A stretch of DNA of 64,000 nucleotides from Firmicutes bacterium AF25-13AC (GTDB lineage: Bacteria > Bacillota > Clostridia > Lachnospirales > Lachnospiraceae): positions 104,368 through 168,367 of the forward strand of contig QUFP01000002.1 in NCBI GenBank assembly GCA_003478935.1, in the 5' to 3' direction. The translations under genes and the position numbers were made by a program. Positions 55,122 to 64,000 of this stretch are shown one piece after another. The notes under the pieces were generated by a model. The model was not told where the DNA came from. It saw nothing but the letters and a program-made list of their open reading frames with translations, and did no database searches. Positions within the stretch are counted from its first letter, which is position 1. Every line of letters starts with the position of its first letter.

Positions 55122-57038
55122 ATGGCAAAAAAAGACGCATACAATGCAGACAGTATTACGGTGCTTGAGGGACTTGAAGCAGTCCGCAAGCGTCCAGGTA
55201 TGTATATAGGAGGCGTATCTGTCTCTGGTTTAAACCATTTGGTATATGAGATTGTAGACAATGCCGTTGATGAGCATTTGGCAGGTTTTTGTAATCATAT
55301 AGAGGTGACATTGGAAAATGATGGATCTGTTACGGTAAAGGACAGTGGCCGTGGTATTCCTGTTGATCGTCACAAGCTTGGTGTATCTGCAGAGCGTGTT
55401 ATTTTTACGACGCTGCATGCAGGAGGTAAATTTGATAACACAGCATATAAAACAAGCGGAGGACTTCACGGTGTAGGATCTTCCGTTGTCAATGCACTTT
55501 CTGAATATTTGGAGATCCATATCGCAAAAGACGGATGGGTTTATTATGATAAATATGAGAGAGGAACGCCGGTAATTGAGCTAAAGGACGGCCTTCTCCC
55601 GAAAAAAGGAAGAACAAAGGAAACTGGAACATGGATTAATTTTAAGCCAGATGCTGAAATTTTTGAGCGAACACGTTTTTCAGCACAGTCAATTATGAGT
55701 CGTCTGCATGAGACAACTTATTTAAATCCAGGTCTGGAAATTATCTTTAATAACAAGCGAAGCGGTGAGGAGGAGAGTATTACCTATTATGAGCCAGATG
55801 GAATTTCTGCTTATATCCGCGAGCTGAATAAGGGCAAGGAAACAGTTCATGATATTATCACCTATACAGGAATGAGTGATGGAATAGAGGTAACAGTTGC
55901 ATTCCAGTTTGTGGATCTGTTTGAAGAAAAGCTTCTTAGCTATTGCAACAATATTTACAATACAGACGGCGGAACACATCTGACTGGTTTTAAGACAAAA
56001 TTCACGCAGGAAATAAATAGCTATGCAAAAGAGCTTGGCATTTTAAAGGATCCTGCAAAATTTACAGGACCAGATACGCGCTGCGGTATGACTGCTATTA
56101 TTGCAATTAAGCATCCAGATCCTATTTTTGAGGGTCAGACAAAGACAAAGCTTGGAAGCCAGGATGCTTCAAAGGCAGTAATTAACGTAACAGGAGAGCA
56201 GCTAGAGCTTTACTTTGATAAGCATGTTGAGGTGCTAAAGAGTATTATTGGCTGTGCAGAAAAATCTGCAAAGATCAGAAAGGCAGAGGAAAAGGCAAAG
56301 TCTAATCTGCTGACAAAGCAAAAATATTCATTTGATGGAAATGGAAAGCTTGCAAACTGTGAGAGCAAAGACAGCAGTCTTTGTGAGATTTTTATCGTAG
56401 AGGGAGATTCAGCAGGCGGTTCGGCAAAGACTGCCAGAGACAGACGTTATCAGGCGATTCTTCCAATCAGAGGAAAAATCTTAAATGTAGAAAAGGCATC
56501 TATTGACAAGGTGCTTGCAAATGCAGAAATTAAATCCATGGTTCAGGCATTTAACTGTGGTTTCTCAGAAGGATATGGAAACGACTTTGATATTTCTAAG
56601 CTTCGCTATGACAAAATTATTATCATGGCCGATGCCGATGTCGATGGTGAGCATATCAGTACGCTTTTAATGACATTTTTCTACCGCTTTATGCCGGAAC
56701 TGATTCAGGAGGGTCATGTTTATATCGCAATGCCTCCGCTTTATAAGGCAGTGCCAAAGCGCGGTCAGGAACAGTATCTTTATGATGACATTGCGCTTGA
56801 TAAATACAGAAAAACTCATAAAGATTTCACTTTGCAGCGTTATAAGGGACTTGGAGAGATGGATGCGTCCCAGCTGTGGGAGACAACATTAAACCCAGAG
56901 AGCCGTTGCTTAAAGCGTGTCGAAATCGAAGATGCCAGACTTGCAAATGAGATGACAGAGCTTTTGATGGGAAGCGATGTTGAGCCGAGAAGAGAATTTA
57001 TCCATAAGCATGGCCGCGAAGCACAGCTTGATATATGA
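55122..57038 (+). CDS. parE: Type II DNA topoisomerase subunit B (ParE/GyrB family)
   Basis: The ATPase subunit of a type II topoisomerase, 638 residues. The GHKL ATP site shows EIVDNAVDEH, GRGIPVD and GGLHGVGSSVVNALS (about 40-125). A transducer domain follows, then the TOPRIM domain with EGDSAGG (about 426) and DADVDGEHI (about 504), ending with the conserved QRYKGLGEM and GREAQLDI. It is followed 284 bases later by the A subunit. Because the partner lacks a visible GyrA-box, I call the pair topoisomerase IV-like (decatenation), but a second gyrase-type enzyme is possible; the dnaA-linked gyrase would lie elsewhere. GGAAGGAAAT precedes the ATG. Confidence 0.88.
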   Translation: MAKKDAYNADSITVLEGLEAVRKRPGMYIGGVSVSGLNHLVYEIVDNAVDEHLAGFCNHIEVTLENDGSVTVKDSGRGIPVDRHKLGVSAERVIFTTLHAGGKFDNTAYKTSGGLHGVGSSVVNALSEYLEIHIAKDGWVYYDKYERGTPVIELKDGLLPKKGRTKETGTWINFKPDAEIFERTRFSAQSIMSRLHETTYLNPGLEIIFNNKRSGEEESITYYEPDGISAYIRELNKGKETVHDIITYTGMSDGIEVTVAFQFVDLFEEKLLSYCNNIYNTDGGTHLTGFKTKFTQEINSYAKELGILKDPAKFTGPDTRCGMTAIIAIKHPDPIFEGQTKTKLGSQDASKAVINVTGEQLELYFDKHVEVLKSIIGCAEKSAKIRKAEEKAKSNLLTKQKYSFDGNGKLANCESKDSSLCEIFIVEGDSAGGSAKTARDRRYQAILPIRGKILNVEKASIDKVLANAEIKSMVQAFNCGFSEGYGNDFDISKLRYDKIIIMADADVDGEHISTLLMTFFYRFMPELIQEGHVYIAMPPLYKAVPKRGQEQYLYDDIALDKYRKTHKDFTLQRYKGLGEMDASQLWETTLNPESRCLKRVEIEDARLANEMTELLMGSDVEPRREFIHKHGREAQLDI

Positions 57039-57042
57039 TTTA

Positions 57043-57201
57043 ACAGCTCATTCTAGCACAGTCGTTCAGAATAAAACATGCTTGCATGTTTTTTCTGAAT
57101 GGTGTGCTAGAAAGGAGCGCCGCCTCATAAGCAAAACAGCTGCGAAGCAGAGATTAAGCCCGACAGGGCGGTTTTGCGCATGATAGGCGCGGATGGGCTG
57201 T
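57043..57201 (+). repeat. Multi-branch structured module B, copy 2 (between parE and parC)
   Basis: Nearly the same sequence as 40998-41155. Closing stem ACAGCTC/GGGCTGT (one G-U for A-U), arm 1 CTAGCAC/GTGCTAG capped by ACATG-CTTG-CATGT, arm 2 GCAAAAC/GTTTTGC where copy 1 has GCAAAAT/ATTTTGC, and GCCC-GACA-GGGC. It starts five bases after the parE stop codon. Confidence 0.8.
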
Positions 57202-57209
57202 TTCTTACT

Positions 57210-57276
57210 AAAATTAGCGAATCCGAAGGTTTTTTAGAATTGCGAGAGTTGCGTAGCAACGGAGCAATTCGTAGGC
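57210..57276 (+). repeat. Two-hairpin repeat copy R4 (5' truncated)
   Basis: Only the end of hairpin one (AATTAGCGAATCCGAA) and the full second hairpin GAATTGC/GCAATTC with TTGC-GTA-GCAA remain. It ends about 45 bases before the parC start codon. Confidence 0.75.
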
Positions 57277-57321
57277 ATTATAATACACAAAATACTAAGA
57301 AAGGTATGGAATTTAATATAA

Positions 57322-59558
57322 ATGGCAGAAACAATCATTACAACGGAATATTCGTCAGAAATGCGAAAATCCTTCATAAACTACTCGATGTCCGTTATCA
57401 CGGCGCGTGCAGTTCCAGATGTCAGAGACGGATTGAAGCCTGTTCAAAGAAGAGTTCTATTTGCGATGGATGAGTTAGGCTTAAATGCAGACAAGCCGCA
57501 TCGAAAATCAGCGCGTATTGTCGGTGATGCGATGGGTAAATATCATCCTCACGGTGATTCCTCCATCTATGATGCACTTGTTGTACTTTCTCAGGATTTC
57601 AAAAAGGGAATGGCACTTGTTGACGGACATGGAAATTTTGGTTCCATAGAGGGCGACGGTGCTGCGGCAATGCGTTACACAGAGGCACGCTTAAAGAAGT
57701 TTACACAGGAAGTGTATCTGGCAGATCTGGATAAGAATATTGTGGATTTTGTTCCAAACTTTGATGAGACAGAAAAAGAGCCATCTGTTCTTCCTGTTCG
57801 TGTTCCGAACTTTTTAATTAACGGTTCCGAAGGTATTGCAGTTGGTATGACGACAAGTACACCGCCACATAATTTAGGAGAGATCATAAATGCAGAAAAG
57901 TTGCTGATGGAATTTCCTAATGCGACTACGGCAGATTTGCTAGATATTATTGAGGGACCTGATTTTCCGACTGGCGGTATTGTGACAAACAAGGACGCGC
58001 TGCTTTCTATTTATGAGACAGGACGAGGGAAAATAAGAATACGCGGCAAGGCAGAGATTGTGCGCGGAAAAAGAAAGAGCGACCGTGACAAAATTGTAAT
58101 TACGGAGATTCCTTATACAATGGTCGGTGCCAATATTGGAAAATTCCTTAGCGATGTGGCAGCACTTGCAGAGTCGAGAAAGCTTCCGGATATCGTGGAC
58201 ATTTCAAATCAGTCCTCAAAAGAAGGTATTCGCATTGAGATCGAGCTGAAAAAGGGTGCTGATGCAGAGCGTATACTTGCCGGTCTTTATAAGAAAACAA
58301 AGTTAGAGGACACATTTGGTGTCAATATGCTTGCTATTGTAGATGGAAGACCAGAGGTTCTTGGCTTAAAGGAAGTTCTGACACACCACATTCAGTTTCT
58401 TGTTGATATTAACACAAGAAAATATACAAGTCTTCTTGAGAAAGAGAAAAACAAGCGAGAAATTCAGGAAGGTCTTATTCGTGCAGTTGATGTGATAGAT
58501 TTGATTATTGAAATTATCCGCGGAAGTAAGACTTTAAAGATGGCAAAGGCATGTCTGTCAGAAGGAATCACAGAGGGTATCAATTTCCGCACTGAAAAAT
58601 CACGCAGACAGGCTGCAAAGCTTTTGTTTACAGAGGCACAGGCAACTGCTATCTTGGAGCTTCGCTTATCCAAACTAATTGGACTTGAGTTACAGGCACT
58701 TTTGGACGAACATAAAAAGACGATTGCAAAGATTGCTTCATATGAGCGCATTTTAGGCAGCAAAAAGGCTATGTATCAGACAATCGAAAAGGAATTAGAC
58801 AGCATACGTGAACATTATCAGGTGCCAAGACGCACAAAAGTTACAAATGCATCTCTTGCTGTATTTGAAGAAGAGCCGGCTGTAGTGTCAGATGTCGTAT
58901 TTGTTATGAACCGTTTTGGCTATGTAAAGCTTGTAGATAAGGCGCTGTTTGATAAAAATGAGGAACAGCTTCGCAGCGAAAATGTGCGTTTTGTGCCATG
59001 CAAGACAAACTCACGTCTTGCTGTATTCACAAAGGAAGGTATTCTTCATTATTTGAAGGCTGATGCAATTCCGCTTGGAAAGGTCAAGGATAAGGGTGCG
59101 CCGATTGACAACTTGTGTAACTACAGCAGTGCTGATGAAACAATTCTAACAGTATTTAGCGATGAGGACATGAAGGAAAAGACACTCCTTTTTGTGACAA
59201 AGAATGGTTTGGTTAGAAAGACATTGGGAGCAGAGCTTATCAGCATAAAGAAAATGATTGCAGCGGCGAAGCTGGAGAAGGCGATGCGCTTGTTGCGATT
59301 TTAGATGCTTCAAAAGAGCTTGTCGCAGTTGTGACAAATAAAAAGCATGCAATTAAATTTTCAACAGAAGAGGTTCCGCTTCAGAAAAAAACTGCAGCAG
59401 GTACAAGAGCATTGAAACTAGAAGAAGGGGAAGAGGTTGTATTTGCTGATTCCTTTGATGCAAAAGAAAAAGTTTTTGCAGAAGTTCAGGGAAGAAAAAT
59501 TGAACTAAGCAAGCTTACAAAGAAGAAAAGAGATGCCAAGCCTGAACAGGTAAAGTAA
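57322..59558 (+). CDS. parC: Type II DNA topoisomerase subunit A (ParC/GyrA family), frameshifted
   Basis: The cleavage-and-religation subunit, about 745 residues when repaired. The winged-helix domain has GLKPVQRRVLFAM and the quinolone-determining region GKYHPHGDSSIYDALV with the usual Ser; the active Tyr is in AAMRYTEARL (about 119). The C-terminal beta-pinwheel (from about 500) has FGYVKLVDK and TKEGILHYLK blades but no visible QRRGGKG-type GyrA-box, favouring topoisomerase IV. The frame breaks at 59272-59276 (KL then GEGDALVAILDASKELV in the next frame); one missing G in CTGGAG repairs it. Loss of this gene should be harmful, so a sequence error is likely. Confidence 0.88.
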
Positions 59559-59606
59559 GCAGCAGATGGTTATGTATTGCAGGGCAGCATCAGAAAGGTG
59601 AGATTC

Positions 59607-60872
59607 ATGGAGCACAAAAGACCAGAGTATGAGGAAACCCCTCGGATGGCAGAATTTCGAAGACGCAAGGAAAAAGAAATAAAACGTCGCCGCCGCAACA
59701 AGCGTATGACAAAAATTGTGTTAGTTATTGTAGTGATTTGGGCACTTATTGCAGTGGCAGCGGCTGCTTTTCATGTGACAAATGGATTTGGCATCTTTGA
59801 AGGCAAAAAGCCTTCCTTATCTTCGGCTGAGGAGACAAAGGATGCAATTGAACAAAATGAACAGCAGACACTTGCAGAGCAAAATTTGAAGCAGACTATT
59901 GAGAGCGAGAGCAAAAAGGAAGTTGCAGAAAGCGAAGAGACATCTTTAGAGGAAAAAACAGAGGATGCCACAAAGGCTTCTGAGGCAGAAAAAACAGTAA
60001 AAAAACATGAAGATCCGCGCGAGGATGTGTGGAATCATTATACGAATATGTTTATTGCATCAAAGGTCAATACGTATCTAAATGTAAGAAATCAGCCAAC
60101 AACAGACGGTACTATTATCGGAAAGCTGACAAAGTATTCCGGTGGTGAGCTTGTTGAGGATATGGGAAACGGCTGGTGGCACATAAGCTCTGGCGGTATT
60201 GATGGCTATATTTGGTCTGAAAATTGTGTGACAGGTGAAGAGGCAAAGGAAGTTGCACTTGAGCACTGTATGCAGATGGTTGAGGTGACAACGGAAAAAC
60301 TAAATGTCAGAAGCGGTCCTGGTCTTGAGTATGAGGTTTGGACGACACTTAATGCAAACGAAAAGCAGATAGTGGAAGAAAAAGACGGAGACTGGCTGAA
60401 AATTGCATTTAACAGTACATATGGTTATATAAATGATGACTATGTAAAGACAGGCTTTTATCTTGTTGAGGCAATTCCGTGGAGCAGCATTTCAGATTGT
60501 TCTCCAACACGTCAGCAGATCTTAACATTTGGTGAGCAGTATATTGGAACACCATATGTGTATGGCGGAACAAGTCTGACAGGAGGAATTGACTGTTCAA
60601 GCTTCGTACAGCAGTGTTATGCAAGTGCAGGCTTTTCTCTTCCAAGAACATCGCGTGAGCAGGCAACAAGAGGCACACAGATTACACTTAACGAAGCAAA
60701 GCCAGGTGATCTTTTGTTTTATGCTGATGCAACAGGAACAATTGATCACGTTGTTATGTATCTTGGAGACGGCAAAATTCTTCATGCAGCTTTGTCTCTT
60801 GGTCAGGTAACTATCAGTAAATACAATTACAGTACTGAACCTGTTCGTGTTGTAAACATTATTGGAGACTAA
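59607..60872 (+). CDS. SH3b and NlpC/P60 domain wall hydrolase
   Basis: A 421-residue membrane-anchored or exported peptidoglycan endopeptidase. A basic head is followed by one helix (about 33-56) and an acidic Glu/Ala/Lys linker (60-145). Two bacterial SH3 domains follow (about 150-215, YLNVRNQPTTDG; and 228-290, LNVRSGPGLEYEVW). The NlpC/P60 domain carries the catalytic Cys in GGIDCSSFV (about 329), His in DHVVMYLG (about 380) and a third polar residue near HAAL. GAAAGGTGA precedes ATG 59607. It probably cuts stem-peptide bonds in the wall. It may be cotranscribed with the topoisomerase genes. Confidence 0.92.
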   Translation: MEHKRPEYEETPRMAEFRRRKEKEIKRRRRNKRMTKIVLVIVVIWALIAVAAAAFHVTNGFGIFEGKKPSLSSAEETKDAIEQNEQQTLAEQNLKQTIESESKKEVAESEETSLEEKTEDATKASEAEKTVKKHEDPREDVWNHYTNMFIASKVNTYLNVRNQPTTDGTIIGKLTKYSGGELVEDMGNGWWHISSGGIDGYIWSENCVTGEEAKEVALEHCMQMVEVTTEKLNVRSGPGLEYEVWTTLNANEKQIVEEKDGDWLKIAFNSTYGYINDDYVKTGFYLVEAIPWSSISDCSPTRQQILTFGEQYIGTPYVYGGTSLTGGIDCSSFVQQCYASAGFSLPRTSREQATRGTQITLNEAKPGDLLFYADATGTIDHVVMYLGDGKILHAALSLGQVTISKYNYSTEPVRVVNIIGD

Positions 60873-60879
60873 AAAACAC

Positions 60880-60908
60880 TTGACCTTTAGGAAAATATAT
60901 GTTATAAA
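60880..60908 (+). promoter_or_regulatory. Promoter of the rimP-nusA-infB operon
   Basis: TTGACC (60880-60885) and TATAAA (60903-60908), spacer 17. The leader then runs about 150 bases to rimP and includes the hairpin at 60930. Confidence 0.8.
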
Positions 60909-60929
60909 GGTTATATAGGTTTTTATGGT

Positions 60930-60957
60930 AAAGAGTGGGCTTGCGAGTCCACTCTTT
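60930..60957 (+). promoter_or_regulatory. Leader hairpin upstream of rimP
   Basis: AAAGAGTGG pairs with CCACTCTTT around a GC-rich loop near the transcript start, a position where Bacillota rimP operons carry a leader hairpin. It is terminator-like (TTTC after it), so it could attenuate the operon. The rest of the leader to 61068 shows no other strong structure. Confidence 0.55.
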
Positions 60958-61068
60958 CTATGTAAATACCCACAAGAAAATATAACTATTCAGAGAGTAG
61001 TTGCAAAACAGGCAGATACGCTGCAGCAAACGGCAAGAATTAGGCTTGCGGCGGGAAAGGGCAGGAGT

Positions 61069-61536
61069 ATGAGAAGAAAAGAAGAGATTGAAGCATATGC
61101 AGAAAATCTGTTTTTGCCGATCACACAGAAGCATGGATTTGAGCTGGTTGATGTGGAGTATGTTAAAGAGGCAGGAAGCTGGTATCTGCGTGTCTACATT
61201 GACAAAGAGGGCGGTATCGCAGTAGATGACTGTGAGGTGGTAAGCCGTGAGGCAGATCCTATTTTAGATACAGATGACTGTATTGAAGAAAGCTATATTT
61301 TAGAGGTAAGCTCTCCGGGTCTTGGAAGACCATTAAAGAAGGATAAGGATTTTGCAAGAAGCATTGGTGAAGAAGTTGAAGTTCGACTGTTTCGTGCAGT
61401 AGAAGGTTGTAAGGAATATACCGGGCTGCTTAACGCATACGACAAGACAACAGTTACCCTTATGCTGGAGGATGAAAAAACACTGGTGCTTGAAAGAAGC
61501 AACATTGCGTTGATTCGTCTGGCGCTAGATTTTTAA
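61069..61536 (+). CDS. rimP: Ribosome maturation factor RimP
   Basis: A 155-residue factor needed for 30S subunit maturation. The two-domain layout is clear: an N-terminal alpha/beta domain with GFELVDVEYVKEAGSWYLRVYIDKEGGIAVDDCE and CIEESYILEVSSPGLGRPL, then an SH3-like C-terminal domain. The frame is open upstream to 60925, but GGAAAGG at 61054 and the family start MRRKEEIEAYAE support 61069. It opens the conserved rimP-nusA-rnpM-ylxQ-infB operon. Confidence 0.95.
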   Translation: MRRKEEIEAYAENLFLPITQKHGFELVDVEYVKEAGSWYLRVYIDKEGGIAVDDCEVVSREADPILDTDDCIEESYILEVSSPGLGRPLKKDKDFARSIGEEVEVRLFRAVEGCKEYTGLLNAYDKTTVTLMLEDEKTLVLERSNIALIRLALDF

Positions 61537-61614
61537 AAGCAAGGTAACGATTCACTCATATTGCATTGCTTTGTGAAGAGTGGATAAGGAAATAGAGAAA
61601 GGAAAGAGAACATA

Positions 61615-62769
61615 ATGAATACGGAATTGATGGAAGCATTAAATGTCCTTGAAAAAGAGAAGAATATCAGAAAGGAAGTTGTCTTAAAGGCAATCGAGGA
61701 GTCACTTGTTCAGGCTTGTAAGCATCATTTTGGAAAGAGCGACAATATTGTCGTAAATATGGATTACAATACAGGCGAGTATGAGATCAATATGGCAAAG
61801 GAAGTAGTAGAGAATGTAGAAGATCAGCAGACTCAGATCAGTCTTCCTAATGCAAAGATTCTTGACAAGAGGGCTGTTTATGGTTCTACCGTTTATGTAA
61901 AGGTAAATTCCAAGGAGTTTGGCCGCATTGCTGCACAGATTGCAAAGGCAATTATCCTTCAGAAGCTGAGAGAGGAAGAAAATCGTGCTGTTTATGAGCG
62001 CTATAAATTAATGGAGAGAGATTTAGTAAGCGGTGTAATTTCAAGACATTTTGAGCGTAGAGGCGAGGATGGAAAGTCAACTACCGTAAATGTCAGTGTA
62101 AATCTTGGAAAGGCAGAGGCTACCTTAATGGCAGGCGAGCAGATTAAGGGTGAGGAATATAAGGTCAATACCCGAATGAAGTTCTATGTCGTAGAAGTAA
62201 AGGATCTGCCGAAGGGACCAAAGATTCTTCTTTCCCGTTCTCGTCCGGAGTTAGTAAAGAGATTGTTTGAGGCTGAGGTTGCCGAGATTAAGGACGGAAC
62301 TGTTGAGATCAAGGCAATCAGCAGAGAGGCTGGATCAAGAACAAAGATGGCTGTTTGTTCTCATGATGAGAACGTAGATGCTGTTGGTGCATGTGTAGGT
62401 GTTAACAGCTCTCGTGTAAATGCTGTTGTAGATGAGCTTGGCGGCGAGAAAATTGATATCATCAATTGGGATGAGAATGCAGCACAGTTTATTGAGAATG
62501 CACTCAGCCCATCAAAGGTTATTTTCGTAGCAGTTGATGATGATGAGCATTCAGCGCTTGTTGTAGTTCCAGATAGCCAGCTGTCACTTGCTATTGGCAA
62601 GGCAGGTCAGAACGCACGTCTGACTGCAAAGCTGACAGGCTATAAGATTGATATCAAGAGTGAGAGCCAGGCTGAGGAGGAAGGTCTGTTTGATGAGATC
62701 GACTTTAGTGCAGCAGAAGAAACTGAGCAGTCCGAGGAGACAGCACAGGACAACGAGGTTCAGGAATAA
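61615..62769 (+). CDS. nusA: Transcription termination/antitermination protein NusA
   Basis: A 384-residue RNA polymerase-binding factor that controls pausing, termination and antitermination. It has the N-terminal polymerase-binding domain (NTELMEALNVLEKEKNIRKEVVLKAIE), an S1 domain (about 130-200), and two KH domains (about 205-345; SREAGSRTKMAV, VGACVGVNSSRV, LAIGKAGQNARL). A short acidic tail (to residue 384) replaces the extra C-terminal domains of proteobacterial NusA, as is normal for Bacillota. GAAAGGAAAG precedes the ATG. Confidence 0.97.
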   Translation: MNTELMEALNVLEKEKNIRKEVVLKAIEESLVQACKHHFGKSDNIVVNMDYNTGEYEINMAKEVVENVEDQQTQISLPNAKILDKRAVYGSTVYVKVNSKEFGRIAAQIAKAIILQKLREEENRAVYERYKLMERDLVSGVISRHFERRGEDGKSTTVNVSVNLGKAEATLMAGEQIKGEEYKVNTRMKFYVVEVKDLPKGPKILLSRSRPELVKRLFEAEVAEIKDGTVEIKAISREAGSRTKMAVCSHDENVDAVGACVGVNSSRVNAVVDELGGEKIDIINWDENAAQFIENALSPSKVIFVAVDDDEHSALVVVPDSQLSLAIGKAGQNARLTAKLTGYKIDIKSESQAEEEGLFDEIDFSAAEETEQSEETAQDNEVQE

Positions 62770-62780
62770 GAGGTGATAGA

Positions 62781-63071
62781 GTGGCCGCTGTAAAAAAAAT
62801 TCCGATGCGTCAGTGTGTGGGATGCGGGGAAAGAAAAAGTAAAAAGGAACTGATCCGTATCGTTTGCTCACCGAGTGAGGATCCTGAAAGGGTAACGATT
62901 GGATTTGATCTGACTGGCAAGAAAAATGGACGAGGTGCATATATATGCAGTAGTATGGCCTGTCTTGAGCTGGCCAGAAAGAAAAAAGCTCTTGAACGAG
63001 CTTTAAAAACAGAGGTTTCGCAGCAATGCTACGATGATCTGAAAAAGGAGTTGGAGCAGATTGAACGATAA
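62781..63071 (+). CDS. rnpM: YlxR/RnpM family RNA-binding protein
   Basis: A 96-residue protein of the YlxR family; in Bacillus it binds RNase P RNA and modulates RNase P. The signature RMCVGC-like box reads MRQCVGCGERKSKKELIRIV, followed by GFDLTGKKNGRGAYIC. The GTG start (62781) follows AGAGGTGA and lies 11 bases after nusA; its 3' end overlaps the next gene by 11 bases. Order and size are standard. Confidence 0.93.
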   Translation: MAAVKKIPMRQCVGCGERKSKKELIRIVCSPSEDPERVTIGFDLTGKKNGRGAYICSSMACLELARKKKALERALKTEVSQQCYDDLKKELEQIER

Positions 63072-63366
63072 AGTAATATCCCTTTTGGGATTAGCAGAAC
63101 GCGCAGGTAAAATTGCGAGTGGCGAATTTGCAGCCGAAAAGGCAGTGAAGACAGGAAAGGCACGTCTGATTATTGTGGCAGAGGATGCTTCTGATAACAC
63201 GAAAAAGAAGTTTAGTGATATGTGTAAGTATTATCAGGTACCTTTTGCATGTTACTCGCAGAAGGAACTGCTCGGTCACGGAATCGGAAAGGAGTTTCGC
63301 GCATCGCTTGCAGTTCTTGACGGCGGTTTTGCGAAAGCAATAGAGAAACAGTTGGACAATAAGTAA
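63061..63366 (+). CDS. L7Ae-family ribosomal-like protein (YlxQ)
   Basis: A 101-residue kink-turn-binding protein of the L7Ae/L30e family. It shows ISLLGLAERAGKIASGE, RLIIVAEDASDNTKKKF and a C-terminal helix. The start is TTG at 63061, inside the end of rnpM, with GGAG ten bases upstream, so it is translationally coupled. Its exact role is not known; in Bacillus the homologue is dispensable. Position between rnpM and infB is conserved. Confidence 0.9.
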   Translation: MNDKVISLLGLAERAGKIASGEFAAEKAVKTGKARLIIVAEDASDNTKKKFSDMCKYYQVPFACYSQKELLGHGIGKEFRASLAVLDGGFAKAIEKQLDNK

Positions 63367-63389
63367 AGAAAAGGGTCGGTGATACATTT

Positions 63390-64000
63390 ATGGCAAAACT
63401 GAACATCCATGATTTAGCCAAGGAATTAAAAAGAGAAGAAAGTGAAATTATCAGCTTATGCTCCAGCAAGGGTATGAGTGGTGTAACAAGAGCAACTATG
63501 CTTCAGGATACAATGGTAGAAGAAGTGCGTAAGGCATTCAAAAAGCCAGCAGAGCCAGCTGATGCTGCAGCTGACAAGGATGGCGCACCAAAGAAGAAGC
63601 TTCGTCTGTTGTTTCATCCGGAAAACAGCACAAAGCCAATTTCTAAAAAGAAGCGTCCAGACAGTGCGAAGAAGCCGGAAGGTGACAAGGCAGAAAAGTC
63701 TGTCGATAAGCAGGAAAAGGCTGCTGAGAGAACAGAGAGCACAAAGCCGGCAGAAAAAGCACAGGAGATGGCAAAGACTGAGGCACCGAAGGAGACTATG
63801 ACAAGAGAAAATACAAAAAACGACAGAAATGATTCAAGATCCACAAACGATGGAAATAGAAGAGATAATTCCAGACGTGATGGCGGAAATGGTCAGAATG
63901 GACAAAGACGCGATGGAAATGGCCAGGGCGGTCAGAGAAGAGAAGGCGGCTATGGCCAGAGAGAAGGTCAGAGACGTGATGGAAATGGCCAGGGCGGTCA
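63390..64000 (+). CDS. infB: Translation initiation factor IF-2, N-terminal part (3' partial)
   Basis: The GTPase that brings initiator tRNA to the ribosome; only the first 203 codons are in the window and no stop appears. The N-terminus MAKLNIHDLAKELKREESEIISLC is the IF2-N domain with the expected helix. A lysine/alanine/glutamate-rich segment follows (to about residue 145), then an Arg/Gly/Asn/Gln-rich repeat region with GQRRDGNGQGGQ recurring and GYGQREGQRR between. The G domain lies beyond the window. GTGATACATTT gives a modest upstream RBS (AAGGGTCGGTGA). It closes the visible operon. Confidence 0.93.
   Translation, partial: MAKLNIHDLAKELKREESEIISLCSSKGMSGVTRATMLQDTMVEEVRKAFKKPAEPADAAADKDGAPKKKLRLLFHPENSTKPISKKKRPDSAKKPEGDKAEKSVDKQEKAAERTESTKPAEKAQEMAKTEAPKETMTRENTKNDRNDSRSTNDGNRRDNSRRDGGNGQNGQRRDGNGQGGQRREGGYGQREGQRRDGNGQGG

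Overview
This window looks like chromosomal DNA of a gut-type Clostridia, most likely a member of the Lachnospiraceae. The grounds are moderate GC with AT-rich spacers, AGGAGG-type ribosome binding sites, Gram-positive housekeeping genes (rarA, mini-RNase III, YlqF/RbgA GTPase, rimP-nusA-ylxR-ylxQ-infB, CIRCE-groESL, a Cys T-box), a separate glutaminyl-tRNA synthetase, and small families typical of that group (DUF6062, DUF6106, DUF1540, PF06541 membrane proteins). Genus cannot be fixed from sequence alone. No prophage, CRISPR array, transposase or rRNA operon was seen.

Layout. 1-6029: end of a surface-polysaccharide locus (two GT2 glycosyltransferases, a polyprenyl-phosphate sugar transferase, an LCP ligase). 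6212-18458: HtrA protease, polysaccharide deacetylase, rarA, aminopeptidase P, a VanY-like carboxypeptidase on the minus strand, threonine synthase, a two-component system and cardiolipin synthase. 18706-31141: GH42 beta-galactosidase, carAB behind an attenuator, PF06541 and CPBP membrane proteins, a 6S-like RNA, a GT2 enzyme, two tRNAs, ispF and a second PF06541 protein. 31142-37860: Cys T-box-cysE-cysS-mrnC-rlmB, tRNA-Thr, glnS and a DUF6062 protein. 37898-46810: an acidic minus-strand protein, CIRCE-groESL, a DUF6106 protein, guaB, a zinc ABC transporter and a Cys-rich DUF1540 protein. 47062-54597: rplS-lepB-rbgA-rnhB-yraN-pgeF, a DUF885 protein, an XRE regulator and a membrane-anchored exported protein. 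54670-60872: three tRNAs, a type II topoisomerase pair and an SH3b-NlpC/P60 hydrolase. 61069-64000: rimP-nusA-ylxR-ylxQ-infB, with infB running off the end.

The most unusual content is between the genes. Seven copies of a two-hairpin element (some broken) lie after cls, carB, groEL, guaB and parE and in the cysE leader. Paired bases in their stems change together between copies. Several copies are preceded by a hairpin with a CTTG apical loop. A second, larger folded module of about 158 nt occurs after groEL and after parE, again with compensatory changes. One copy is flanked by a 14-bp direct repeat and another has extended the guaB reading frame, so these look like mobile or once-mobile structured repeats.

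Four conserved genes (rarA, glnS, the zinc-binding protein gene, the topoisomerase A gene) each lack a single base. Because at least two should be essential, sequencing or assembly error is more likely than real decay.
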